In this document: positions 1 through 7,839 of the stretch, one piece after another
Numbering within the stretch: the first letter of the stretch is position 1
Layout: each line of letters opens with the position of its first letter
Origin: Gemmatimonadales bacterium
Lineage (GTDB): Bacteria; Gemmatimonadota; Gemmatimonadetes; Palauibacterales; Palauibacteraceae
DNA: 64,000 nucleotides
Assembly (NCBI GenBank): GCA_009838765.1
Contig: VXQX01000080.1
Span: 62,001 to 126,000 of the forward strand
Direction of reading: 5' to 3'
Program-made: the position numbers and the translations under genes
The notes under the pieces: model-generated
Seen by the model: only the letters and a program-made list of their open reading frames with translations
Told to the model about the DNA's origin: nothing
Databases searched by the model: none

Positions 1-56
1 CATCGTTGATGACATCCCGGGGGAGAACCCGCGACGCAAGAGCAGACGCTCCGGGC

Positions 57-1298
57 CTACGGCGGGGAGAAGCGGAGCCGCACCACGCGCTGGACGTCGA
101 ACTCCATGTACTGGACGCCGAGCGCAACGTCGCCGCTCACGCCGCCCAGGGACAGATCGATCCCCCGCGGCCACTCGGCCGTGAAGAGCGGCTCGCCGTC
201 CGGGTCGTAGACGTGCGCGCGCAGGACCTCGTCCGCCTCCGCCCACGCGAGCCGCACCCACAGGCGTCCGTCCTCGTCGTACCACATGTCCCCCACCGGC
301 GGCTTCCGCTCCGGCATCTCGATCGACGGAAAATCGATGAGCACGTCGGCGAAGGCCCTACGTGCTTCATCCAGTCGTTCCCGTTCCCGGCGCACCTCAC
401 GCTCCGTCACCCGCGGACCGGCTATATCGCGGCGGATCTCGCGGCGCAGCTCGCCATTAGGACCGAACAACTGGACCAGGTATTCCCGGGTGTAGAGGTG
501 CGCGGATCGGGAGTCGGGCGAGTGCACGCGGATGTTGCGATTGGCGAAGGGTGCCGGAATCTCGGTCTCCCGCCGCCCCCAGGTCTCGTGACGCCAGACC
601 ACGACGAGGCGGTTCGTCTCCCGGAGGTCCCGTTCGGGGATCGTTACCCGGCTGACGATGTCGCCTTCGAGCCCGATGGTCACGTGCTGCCGCTCGATGA
701 CGTAGTCGTTGTTCTCATCGACACCGACGCTGTCCACCACCATGATCAGGCCCGTGGGGCCCGTAAACATCGGGTTCACGCAGCTCGTGGTGCCGCCCGC
801 GACCAACGCGTTGCCCTGTCCCATATCGATCTGCCGAACCTCGTCGGGCGGCGGGACATCCCGGACGTGGTCCGCCCGGTCCTCGAGGATGTCGAACACC
901 TTGTACGAGTCCAGGGCGTCCACCCAGAGACGGCCGTCCCGATCGAACACCAGCCCGCACACGTCCCGGCGGATCTCCCCCGGCCCTTCGCCCGGGCCCG
1001 CTACCCGAAACAGGTATCCACCATCCGGCCCATACGCGCGCACATCCCGGGTGCTGGAATCCCCCACGTAGATCCGTCCGTCGGCGTCCCGGGTCAGTCC
1101 GCTGATGTTCTCGAACAGGTATCCCTGTGCGCCGTCCATGACGCCGATCGTGAGGTCGATTCCCCCCCGAAGCGTCCGCTCCTGTCCGTGGGCGAAAGTT
1201 GCGGCCATTGCGATGGCGGTCGCCGCGAGCCGCACCGGGATCCGCAATCGGCCCTTCCCGGGGAAGGTTCGAACACGCCGAATGGGACTGTCCCTCAT
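57..1298 (-). CDS. Exported 6-bladed beta-propeller (NHL-like) protein
   Basis: 413 aa. An N-terminal export signal of basic residues followed by a hydrophobic Ala-rich stretch (about residues 20-40) ends near AHGQ. The mature part shows repeated propeller signatures: RIYVGD, VRAYGPDG and FDRDGRLWVD at about residues 65-135, and YDEDGRLWV with VYDPDG near the C terminus. This matches the 6-bladed beta-propeller family common in Gemmatimonadota and Bacteroidota, whose molecular function is mostly unknown. No catalytic motif is visible. The ATG lies in an ATGA overlap with the end of an upstream open frame, so translation may once have been coupled. Family confident, role unknown. Confidence 0.75.
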   Translation of the reverse strand: MRDSPIRRVRTFPGKGRLRIPVRLAATAIAMAATFAHGQERTLRGGIDLTIGVMDGAQGYLFENISGLTRDADGRIYVGDSSTRDVRAYGPDGGYLFRVAGPGEGPGEIRRDVCGLVFDRDGRLWVDALDSYKVFDILEDRADHVRDVPPPDEVRQIDMGQGNALVAGGTTSCVNPMFTGPTGLIMVVDSVGVDENNDYVIERQHVTIGLEGDIVSRVTIPERDLRETNRLVVVWRHETWGRRETEIPAPFANRNIRVHSPDSRSAHLYTREYLVQLFGPNGELRREIRRDIAGPRVTEREVRRERERLDEARRAFADVLIDFPSIEMPERKPPVGDMWYDEDGRLWVRLAWAEADEVLRAHVYDPDGEPLFTAEWPRGIDLSLGGVSGDVALGVQYMEFDVQRVVRLRFSPP

Positions 1299-1459
1299 CT
1301 CACGGCAACCGTGCGTTCAACGCGGATCGTATCGGCTGGCCGGCTGGAGCCGAAGGACGGATACGTGATGTCGTTCAACCCGAATACCGTCACCGTTCCA
1401 GCGCCTCGAGACGCGAATCGCAGAAAGGCGATCCGTGCGGCTGTCGGCTCCGTTTGAGA
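1295..1459 (-). pseudogene. Possible 3' remnant of an upstream gene
   Basis: A minus-strand frame of about 55 residues reads as ordinary protein (it includes ARIAFLRFASRGAGTVTVFG and ends in RTVAVR). Its TGA overlaps the ATG of the propeller gene as ATGA, the arrangement used by coupled genes elsewhere in this window. No start codon exists in this frame before an upstream stop, so at most the C-terminal part survives. The Phd/PIN module begins just beyond it. It could also be chance coding-like sequence. Confidence 0.25.
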
Positions 1460-1545
1460 GGCGGTTGAGGTTCTTCCCCAAGAACGTGTGGGAGGGGTGA
1501 TTCGAGACGCCTCGGGATGAGCGGATGTTATGGTTTTTGGGATGA

Positions 1546-1566
1546 TGGTACATTATTTATGTACAT
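1546..1566. promoter_or_regulatory. Candidate operator of the Phd/PIN module
   Basis: Perfect inverted repeat GTACAT-TATTT-ATGTAC at 1548-1564, in an AT-rich patch just before the antitoxin gene. The right arm runs into TGTACA, the core hexamer known from YefM/Phd-family operators, which fits autoregulation by the antitoxin encoded next. Confidence 0.5.
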
Positions 1567-1594
1567 ACTCGAATTCGGAGCAGGACCCTGGGGG

Positions 1595-1846
1595 ATGGCC
1601 ATGACGAGAACCGTGGGTGTGGCGGTGTTCCGCAAGACGTGCGCGCGACTGATTGCGCAGGTCGCCGAGCAACGGGAACCGATCACGATCACCAAACACG
1701 GTCGGCCCGTCGCGCTGCTGGCGCCGGTGCCCCGGCCCGACGACGGCCGTCGGCAGATCATCGGTGCGCTGCGGGGATCCGTGTTGGGCTACGATGATCC
1801 CTTCGCGCCGGCCGCCGATCCGGCGGAATGGGATGCCCTGAGGTGA
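1595..1846 (+). CDS. Type II antitoxin, Phd/YefM family
   Basis: About 83 aa. The core reads VAVFRKTCARLIAQV, then EPITITKHGRPVALLAP, the Phd/YefM DNA-binding fold that ends in a short toxin-neutralising tail. Upstream in-frame ATGs exist at 1517 and 1559, but they lie before or inside the candidate operator palindrome. ATG 1595, or 1601, is therefore preferred. Its stop codon overlaps the GTG of the PIN toxin gene (GTGA), as expected for a coupled toxin-antitoxin pair. The protein should bind and inhibit the toxin and repress its own promoter. Confidence 0.8.
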   Translation: MAMTRTVGVAVFRKTCARLIAQVAEQREPITITKHGRPVALLAPVPRPDDGRRQIIGALRGSVLGYDDPFAPAADPAEWDALR

Positions 1847-2256
1847 TCGTCGTCGATACCCATGTGCTGATCTGGGCCATCCAGGGAGATCGGAGACTGG
1901 GCTCGGCCGCGGCCCGCGTCATCGAAGCGAACGGTCGAGAGAGTCGTGTCGGTGTGTCCGCCATCACTCCATGGGAGATCGCCCTCCTGACCGAGAGGGG
2001 ACGGCTGCGCCTCGATCGTGATGTCGTGGAGTGGATCGACGCCGTTCTCGAGCTGCCCGCCTTCCGACTCCTCCCCATCGAACCCGCGATCGCCGTGGGG
2101 AGCGTACGCCTGCCGGGCGCCTTCACCTCCGACCCCGCCGACCGGCTGATCGCCGCCACGGCCCGCCACCATGGAGCCCGGCTGCTCACCGCCGACCAGA
2201 CCATCCTGGATTACGGGGCGGCGGGGCAAGTGCGGACGAGGGACGCGCGACACTAG
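1843..2256 (+). CDS. PIN-domain toxin (VapC-like ribonuclease)
   Basis: 137 aa from GTG 1843, which makes the protein begin in the family-typical way (M-IVVDTHVLIW). An in-frame ATG at 1828 would add five residues. PIN acidic positions are visible: the first Asp in VVDTH, the Glu in TPWEIALL, the Asp pair in DPADRLIAATA, and the late Asp in LLTADQTILDYG. VapC toxins are Mg-dependent RNases that cleave tRNA or rRNA. The pairing with a Phd-type rather than VapB-type antitoxin is common for this PIN subgroup. Confidence 0.85.
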   Translation: MIVVDTHVLIWAIQGDRRLGSAAARVIEANGRESRVGVSAITPWEIALLTERGRLRLDRDVVEWIDAVLELPAFRLLPIEPAIAVGSVRLPGAFTSDPADRLIAATARHHGARLLTADQTILDYGAAGQVRTRDARH

Positions 2257-2303
2257 TCGATACGCCTCGGCGCCCCGCGCGGCCTTGGACCCAGGCCGCC
2301 GGA

Positions 2304-2891
2304 CTACGGCGAGGAGCGCCACCTTCCGATCAGGCGGCGGACCCAGCGGATCGAGACGCTCGAGCCGACCGCAAGCACGCTTGCCAGGAGGTCGAACCCG
2401 ATGTCGAACAGGTCGAAGGTGCGGCTGGGCAGGAAGAACTGGATGCACTCATCCACGACGCCGACTGCCGTCGTCAGCGTGATGGCCAGCACGGCCGGGA
2501 CCGGGACACGCTTCCCGTGGGCCGTCCGTTCCACCAGGGCCTCGTGGATGATGAGCGCCAGCACCGCGTACTCGATGAGATGGGACCGCTCGGCCGCGGC
2601 GATCCCGCGGGCGAAGCCGATGACGGCGATCGCCGCGACGCCCAGCGCGAAGCCGACCTCCACGCCGCGCGACCGCTCCCTCAGCCCCTGCACCAGGATC
2701 GCGATCCCGATCAGGAGCATGCCGACGCTGAACATGGTGGGGGTGAGTTCGAGCAGCCCGCTCTCGCGCAGCGCGTCGGCCAGCGTTCGCGCGAGATCGG
2801 CCGTCGCATAGATCGCTACGACCACCGCCAGCGCCCAGGTCCACAGGCGTCTCTCGCGGCGCGAGGAGAAGAGACCATGCTCGCCGGTCAC
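2304..2891 (-). CDS. VanZ-like membrane protein
   Basis: 195 aa with about five hydrophobic segments. The C-terminal half carries the VanZ-like pattern: ERSHLIEYAVLAL, then VDECIQFFLPSRTFDLFDIG and a final hydrophobic helix. VanZ-like proteins are integral membrane proteins of poorly known function (the founding member gives low-level teicoplanin resistance). The start is GTG at 2891. It stands alone, convergent with the PIN toxin gene. Confidence 0.65.
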   Translation of the reverse strand: MTGEHGLFSSRRERRLWTWALAVVVAIYATADLARTLADALRESGLLELTPTMFSVGMLLIGIAILVQGLRERSRGVEVGFALGVAAIAVIGFARGIAAAERSHLIEYAVLALIIHEALVERTAHGKRVPVPAVLAITLTTAVGVVDECIQFFLPSRTFDLFDIGFDLLASVLAVGSSVSIRWVRRLIGRWRSSP

Positions 2892-3100
2892 GATGTGGGC
2901 TCAATCATCGGCTCTATTCTCGCTTGGCGATGGTAGTCAACGATCTCCACGTCGTACGCGTTTCCGCGCTCGAAGCGGAACAAGGTCGGTATCGGTGCGG
3001 GACATCGCCACCGGAACCCGTGAATCATCGCGCAACGGGCCATATGATTGGAGAGTGACCCTTCGTGTCGCCGAGACGCTGAACCGCGGGGGAAGTTCCG

Positions 3101-4189
3101 ATGAAGGCAACCATGATTCGAGCAACGGTCGCGGTCGCGGTGGTCGTCGCGGTGTCCATCCCGGTCGCGCGGGCGCAGGATGGCGGCGCAGTGCCGCGCA
3201 CGCCGGACGGGCGGCCGGACCTGCAGGGGAACTGGACGAACGGGACGATCACCCCCATCGAGCGGCCCCGGCGGTTCGAGGCTGTGCTCACGCCCGAGCA
3301 GGTGGCGCAGATCGAGGGCGGCCGGCAGGAGTGCATCGAGGCCCACTCGGGATCCAGCGATCCGGACCGCGACGCACCGGCGGAGGGCGGGATCGCCATC
3401 GGGTGCGACTTCATCCTGGAGGCCGCGGCCGGCGGCACGGGGGGCTACAACCTCTTCTACCTGGACCGGGGAGATCGGGTCGCCGTCGTGAACGGCGAAC
3501 CGCGCAGTTCCCTCCTCACGATTCCGGAAGACGGCCGCATCCCCGCGCGCACCGCCGAGGCCCAGCAGCGGCTCGGGCAGCTCATGGCCGCCCGCGGCCG
3601 GCACGGAGAGTACGACAACCCCGAGAACCGGCCCCTCTCCGAGCGCTGCATTGTCTCCTTCGGGTCCAACGCCGGCCCTCCGATGCTCCCCAACTACTTC
3701 TACAACAACAACTACACGATCGTGCAGACCTCCGACCATCTCATGATCATGACGGAGATGGTGCACGACGCCCGCATCATTCCGATCGGTGTCGCTCCCG
3801 GCGCCGGAGCGTCCGACGAGACCGGCGCCCCGTCATCGTTCCCCGATGCGATCCGGCCCTGGTTCGGGGATTCCCGCGGCTGGTGGGAGGACGACACCCT
3901 CGTGATCGAGACGTCGAAGCTCAATCCGCAGCAGCTCACCGCCTACCGCGAGTTCTTCGGCGCGAGTCCGAACATGAAGATCACGGAACGGCTCACGCGC
4001 GTGGACGCGAGCACGATCAACTACGAGTTCCTGATCGACGACCCGGACACATGGGAGACCCCGTGGGGCGGCGAGGTCCCGTTCGTGAGGATGGACGACC
4101 TCCTCTACGAGTACGCCTGCCACGAAGCGAACTACGCGCTGGAGAACGTGCTGCGCGGCGCCCGGGCACAGGAGCGCGAGAACCGGTAA
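3101..4189 (+). CDS. Exported protein of unknown function
   Basis: 362 aa. A clear signal peptide (residues 1-24, ending at ARAQ) is followed by TPDGRPDLQGNWTNGTITPIE. That opening is shared by a family of secreted proteins frequent in Acidobacteria and Gemmatimonadota with no assigned activity. The mature protein is rich in Asn, Tyr and Trp, with two Cys pairs that could form disulfides (ECIEAH, IGCDF, ERCIVSF, YACHEA). GGGGGAAG precedes the ATG at a suitable distance. I do not recognise a catalytic motif. Confidence 0.75.
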   Translation: MKATMIRATVAVAVVVAVSIPVARAQDGGAVPRTPDGRPDLQGNWTNGTITPIERPRRFEAVLTPEQVAQIEGGRQECIEAHSGSSDPDRDAPAEGGIAIGCDFILEAAAGGTGGYNLFYLDRGDRVAVVNGEPRSSLLTIPEDGRIPARTAEAQQRLGQLMAARGRHGEYDNPENRPLSERCIVSFGSNAGPPMLPNYFYNNNYTIVQTSDHLMIMTEMVHDARIIPIGVAPGAGASDETGAPSSFPDAIRPWFGDSRGWWEDDTLVIETSKLNPQQLTAYREFFGASPNMKITERLTRVDASTINYEFLIDDPDTWETPWGGEVPFVRMDDLLYEYACHEANYALENVLRGARAQERENR

Positions 4190-4254
4190 AGCGCAGGCCG
4201 GCCCGGGAGAGCGTGGCGAGGAGGCGGGGGAGAATGAGGAGGCGGGTGGGAGAA

Positions 4255-4327
<73 letters not shown>

Positions 4328-4387
4328 GTACGACGTCACAAGCTCTCGTTCGCGGGCTCGTGCGGGCAAACCGCGCAGGCCACGAAA

Positions 4388-4460
4388 TGGAGCCGAGGGG
4401 ATTCGAACCCCTGACCTCTGCAATGCCATTGCAGCGCTCTCCCAGCTGAGCTACGGCCCC
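4388..4460 (-). tRNA. tRNA-Ala(GGC)
   Basis: 73 nt. Acceptor GGGGCCG pairs with CGGCTCC (one G-T pair), discriminator A. Anticodon loop ATGGCAT lies on a CTGCA/TGCAG stem. T-loop TTCGAAT. CCA is not encoded. Confidence 0.95.
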
Positions 4461-4524
4461 GCGCTTCCCGCTTCCGCCTCCCGTGGACGGGCCATCGCCG
4501 TTCCCGTCCCGCGCTTCCGTCGAG

Positions 4525-4596
4525 TACCCCCAAGGGGAATCGAACCCCTATCTCCACCTTGAAAGAGTGGTGTCCTAGCCGTTGGACGATGGGGGC
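4525..4596 (-). tRNA. tRNA-Glu(TTC)
   Basis: 72 nt. Acceptor GCCCCCA pairs with TGGGGGT (G1-T72 wobble), discriminator A. Anticodon loop CTTTCAA gives TTC. D-arm has the usual Glu form ATCGTCCAACGGCTAGGAC. Confidence 0.95.
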
Positions 4597-4624
4597 TCGT
4601 TGCCGCTGTCGTCCCCTTCTGCCA

Positions 4625-4699
4625 CGCGCCCGCCAGGACTCGAACCTGGGACCCCCGGCTTAGAAGGCCGGTGCTCTGATCCAACTGAGCTACGGGCGC
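4625..4699 (-). tRNA. tRNA-Arg(TCT)
   Basis: 75 nt. Acceptor GCGCCCG pairs with CGGGCGC, discriminator G. Anticodon loop CTTCTAA lies on a CCGGC/GCCGG stem, giving TCT, which reads AGA/AGG, rare codons at this G+C. Confidence 0.95.
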
Positions 4700-4701
4700 C
4701 C

Positions 4702-4725
4702 GTTATCCCGTTATCCCGTTATCCT
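4702..4725. repeat. Three-copy 8-bp tandem repeat in tRNA spacer
   Basis: GTTATCCC, GTTATCCC and GTTATCCT in tandem between tRNA-Arg and tRNA-Thr. No function is evident; it may be simple slippage in a spacer that is removed during tRNA processing. Confidence 0.5.
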
Positions 4726-4741
4726 GTTCCAAGCTGCTCCA

Positions 4742-4813
<72 letters not shown>

Positions 4814-4816
4814 CGA

Positions 4817-4889
4817 CAGGGGCGGAGGGACTCGAACCCCCAACCGCCGGTTTTGGAGACCGGTGCTCTACCAATTGAGCTACGCCCCT
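4817..4889 (-). tRNA. tRNA-Trp(CCA)
   Basis: 73 nt. Acceptor AGGGGCG pairs with CGCCCCT, discriminator G. Anticodon loop CTCCAAA lies on a CCGGT/ACCGG stem, giving CCA. Only three bases separate it from tRNA-Thr. Confidence 0.95.
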
Positions 4890-4931
4890 CTGCCGCTTCC
4901 CGCGGACCGGCCGACGGCGGCCCGTGGCAAA

Positions 4932-5004
4932 TGGCTGGGGGCGGAGTCGAACCGCCGACACCGGCGTTTTCAGCGCCGTGCTCTACCGCCTGAGCTACCC
5001 AGCC
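4932..5004 (-). tRNA. tRNA-Phe(GAA)
   Basis: 73 nt. Acceptor GGCTGGG pairs with CCCAGCC, discriminator A. Anticodon loop CTGAAAA lies on a GGCG/CGCC stem, giving GAA. Confidence 0.95.
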
Positions 5005-5039
5005 GTCCTGGCAGCCCGTGGCAAGAGCCCCGCTGCCGA

Positions 5040-5112
5040 CTCCGGGGGTGGGATTCGAACCCACGACCTAGTGGTTAACAGCCACCCGCTCTGGCCACTG
5101 AGCTACCCCGGA
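5040..5112 (-). tRNA. tRNA-Asn(GTT)
   Basis: 73 nt. Acceptor TCCGGGG pairs with CCCCGGA, discriminator G. Anticodon loop CTGTTAA lies on a GGTGG/CCACT stem, giving GTT. GTT here has the first position that TGT exchanges for queuosine, relevant because the window also encodes QueG and a Qng1-like protein. Confidence 0.95.
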
Positions 5113-5146
5113 TCGTACCCCCGTCCCGCAAAAGGGATCGGAGACC

Positions 5147-5177
5147 AAAACGCCTCGCCCCGCAGCTTTGCGAGGCG
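5147..5177 (-). terminator. Rho-independent terminator-like hairpin after tRNA-fMet
   Basis: On the minus strand CGCCTCGC pairs with GCGAGGCG (8 bp, 11-nt loop) and is followed directly by TTTTGG. It lies between tRNA-fMet and tRNA-Asn, so it may end part of the transcription from the fMet promoter and set fMet apart from the other eight tRNAs. It could instead be an RNA-processing hairpin. Confidence 0.5.
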
Positions 5178-5187
5178 AGGCGAGAGA

Positions 5188-5261
<74 letters not shown>

Positions 5262-5272
5262 GCGCGACCCGC

Positions 5273-5301
5273 AGGATACACAGGGATGGAAAAAGTGTCA
5301 A
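5273..5301 (-). promoter_or_regulatory. Sigma70-type promoter of the tRNA array
   Basis: On the minus strand TTGACA (5301-5296) is separated by exactly 17 bases from TATCCT (5278-5273). The -35 is perfect and the -10 matches 4 of 6. Transcription would begin about 5-7 bases before tRNA-fMet. The site lies between the end of the gamma-glutamyltransferase gene and the first tRNA. Confidence 0.75.
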
Positions 5302-5335
5302 CCTTCAAACGGCCCGCCGGGAGCTGGCCGGAGAG

Positions 5336-7114
5336 CTAGACGGTGGCCGATCCGCCGCCCCACCCGCGCGGGTCCGGTCCCCCCGTCAGACGGCCTGTGT
5401 CCGGGTCGATCCCGACCGCGTGGAGCTGCGCGACGAACGCGTCGTTCCCGACCACCAGACCGCGTCCCTCCAGCTCCTCCTTCAGGTGATGAAAGAGCTG
5501 CGGCTCCAGCTCGAGCAGGTGGTCCTCCCAGTGCCAGCGCGGGACGGAAACGGCTTCGAGCGCAGACATGCCGAAGTCGACGGTATTGCTGATCGTGTGC
5601 TGGACGGCGCCCAGGATGCGGGTGCCCCCCGCCGCGCCCGTCACCAGGATGGGCTGCCCATCCCGCAGCACGATGGCCGGCGAGATCCCGGTGATGCGCG
5701 CCTTCCCCGGCGCGATGCTGTTCGGCCGTCCGGCCACCGGGTTGAACTGGAACATGCAGTTGTTCCACGTGAAGCCGAGGCCTTCGGTGACGACCCCCGA
5801 AGCGGAGCCGAGCGTGTGCGTGAGCGCGACGCAGTTCCCGGCCCGGTCGGCGGTCGAGAGGTGCGTCGTGTCCGGTCCCTCCGGCGGCTCCTCCACAACG
5901 TCGGGCGGAAGTTCGCGGCGGTCGATGAAGCCTCTCAGTTCCGCCGCGCGGTCCTTCGACACGAGGATGTCCGTCGGGTCGTCGATGAACTTCGGGTCGC
6001 CGTGGTACCGGCGCCGGTCGATGAAGGAGAGGATCTGGGCGCGGCCGAGCAGTTCGACGTGGTCCGCCTTCCCGTGTTCGAGACCCGGCACGTCGTAGCC
6101 CTCGAGAAGGTTCAGGATCTCGATCACCTGGGCGCCGCTGCCGGGCAGGGCGTTCGAAAACACGTCGTGTTCGCGGTAGGTGCCATGCACCGGCTCGTAG
6201 ACATCGGGCGTGTACGCCTCGAGGTCGGCCATCGTGAGGAGGCCGCCGTTGCGCTCGAAGTCTGCCGCGATGCGTTCGGCGATCTCGCCGCGGTAGACCA
6301 CATCGGCCCCGCCCGCGGCGATGAGTTCGAGCGTGCGGCCGTAATCGGGCTGCACGAGCCGTTCCCCGGCCCGCCACGGTACTCCGTTGTTGAGAAATAT
6401 GCGGGCGGAGGCGTCGGTCGTTTGGACCTTGGTGAAGAACGGGACGACGCCCGAGGACGACTCGGTCCGGGTCGTGAAGCCGCGCGCGAGGGCGCCGGGG
6501 ATTTCGAAGCCGTCGTAGGCGAGCCGGATCGCCGGCTCTACAAGTTCGGCCCACGGCCGCGTCCCGAACTGGCTCCACGCCTCCCACAGGCCGGCGACCG
6601 TCCCCGGAGTGACGACGGATTGATAGCCGATCTGGTTGATGTCGCCGCGCACCTTCCAGCGGTCCGCGTGTCCGTAGATCCGTCCCTCGAGCGCGCTCCG
6701 GTAGATGTCCGGCGTCGCCCTGCTCCCGGCGCGCCCGTGGAAGTCGATGGACGTGGCGCGCCGGGTGCTCGCGTTGTACACGACCATGCAGCCGAAGCCG
6801 CCCACACCGGCCGAGAACGGGGTCGTGATGAACTGCGCGAAGGCCGTCGCGACCGCCGCGTCGATCGCGTTGCCGCCGCGCTTGAGCGCGCCGATCCCGG
6901 CCTCCACCGCGATGGGTCCGCGCGCGACGACGATCCCGCCGCCCACGTCCCGCGCCCCGTTGTCCGATGTGCTCGCGGCCGTCTCCTCGTCACCCGGACC
7001 GCACGCGCCGAGCGAGCCCGCCGCCGCCGCGCCCACCCCGGCCGCCGCCGTCGCGATGAAGACTCTTCGTGACTGAACGTTTGCGGGCAGGACATCGCTT
7101 CGGTCGGTCTTCAC
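5336..7114 (-). CDS. ggt: Gamma-glutamyltransferase, Tat-type lipoprotein signal
   Basis: 592 aa. The N terminus carries a twin-arginine motif (SRRVFIA, residues 15-21), an Ala/Gly-rich hydrophobic core, and GACG resembling a lipobox, so export to the periplasmic side is likely. The body is a full-length gamma-glutamyltransferase, an Ntn-hydrolase that cleaves itself and transfers or hydrolyses the gamma-glutamyl group of glutathione. The small-subunit nucleophile motif TTHLS is at about residue 416, and the GxGGF motif (GVGGFG) appears in the large subunit. It is transcribed divergently from the adenosyltransferase gene; the tRNA array lies downstream. Confidence 0.92.
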   Translation of the reverse strand: MKTDRSDVLPANVQSRRVFIATAAAGVGAAAAGSLGACGPGDEETAASTSDNGARDVGGGIVVARGPIAVEAGIGALKRGGNAIDAAVATAFAQFITTPFSAGVGGFGCMVVYNASTRRATSIDFHGRAGSRATPDIYRSALEGRIYGHADRWKVRGDINQIGYQSVVTPGTVAGLWEAWSQFGTRPWAELVEPAIRLAYDGFEIPGALARGFTTRTESSSGVVPFFTKVQTTDASARIFLNNGVPWRAGERLVQPDYGRTLELIAAGGADVVYRGEIAERIAADFERNGGLLTMADLEAYTPDVYEPVHGTYREHDVFSNALPGSGAQVIEILNLLEGYDVPGLEHGKADHVELLGRAQILSFIDRRRYHGDPKFIDDPTDILVSKDRAAELRGFIDRRELPPDVVEEPPEGPDTTHLSTADRAGNCVALTHTLGSASGVVTEGLGFTWNNCMFQFNPVAGRPNSIAPGKARITGISPAIVLRDGQPILVTGAAGGTRILGAVQHTISNTVDFGMSALEAVSVPRWHWEDHLLELEPQLFHHLKEELEGRGLVVGNDAFVAQLHAVGIDPDTGRLTGGPDPRGWGGGSATV

Positions 7115-7131
7115 ATCACGGCTCCCTGTTG

Positions 7132-7162
7132 GCGGTGCCCGGTGGCGGTGCCCGGTGGCGGC
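7132..7162. repeat. 13-bp direct repeat in divergent promoter region
   Basis: GGCGGTGCCCGGT occurs twice in tandem plus a 5-base start of a third copy, between the divergent ggt and adenosyltransferase genes. It may be a regulator site or simple duplication. Confidence 0.45.
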
Positions 7163-7197
7163 GTTTCGGCGCGGGCTGTTAAGGTTCGCGCATCAGC

Positions 7198-7839
7198 GTG
7201 GCGCACGACGCGCGGCACGCGGCCAAACCCGATGACGGCCGATCCCGATTGAAGATATACACGAAAGGTGGGGACGGAGGGGAGACCGGTCTCCTCGGCG
7301 GTGCGCGGGTTCCGAAGGACGATGCGCGGGTCGCGGCGTACGGCACCGTTGACGAACTGAACGCCGCGGTCGGGGTGGCACTCGCCCTCGACCCGCGGAG
7401 TTCGACGCTCGGCGAATCCGGGCCGGCGCTCCGAACCGTCCAGGAGGATCTGTTCACGATCGGGGCTCGCCTCGCCTCCGCGAACCCGGAGCGGTTGCTG
7501 CGAAAAGGCACGATTCCCGCGCTCTCCGCCGACCGGATCGACGCGCTCGAAGCCTGGATCGACGCGCTGGACGCCGAGCTTCCTGAACTCGATGCGTTCG
7601 TCCTGCCCGGCGGGTCGCCCCTCGCCGCGCAGTTGCATGTCGCGCGCACCGTCTGTCGGCGCGCGGAGCGAGGCGTCACGGCTCTCCTCGACGAACAGCC
7701 GGACCTCGCCGAAGTCGTCGTCCCCTACATCAACCGTCTCTCCGACCTGCTCTTCACGCTCGCCCGGGCCGCGAACCGGCGCGCCGGCCGCGAGGACGCG
7801 ATGTGGCTGCCGCAACGGCAGCGGGACGGGAACGCGTGA
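7198..7839 (+). CDS. Cob(I)alamin adenosyltransferase, PduO type
   Basis: 213 aa from GTG 7198. The family usually begins at MKIYTKxGDGG, and an in-frame TTG at 7249 gives exactly that start, so the true protein may be 17 residues shorter. The signature KIYTKGGDGGETGLLGG binds ATP. YGTVDELNAAVG, FVLPGG and RTVCRRAER are the conserved helical-bundle motifs that hold corrinoid and ATP. It transfers the adenosyl group of ATP to cob(I)alamin, making adenosylcobalamin. First gene of a long plus-strand run; the next gene overlaps its stop (TGATG). Confidence 0.92.
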   Translation: MAHDARHAAKPDDGRSRLKIYTKGGDGGETGLLGGARVPKDDARVAAYGTVDELNAAVGVALALDPRSSTLGESGPALRTVQEDLFTIGARLASANPERLLRKGTIPALSADRIDALEAWIDALDAELPELDAFVLPGGSPLAAQLHVARTVCRRAERGVTALLDEQPDLAEVVVPYINRLSDLLFTLARAANRRAGREDAMWLPQRQRDGNA

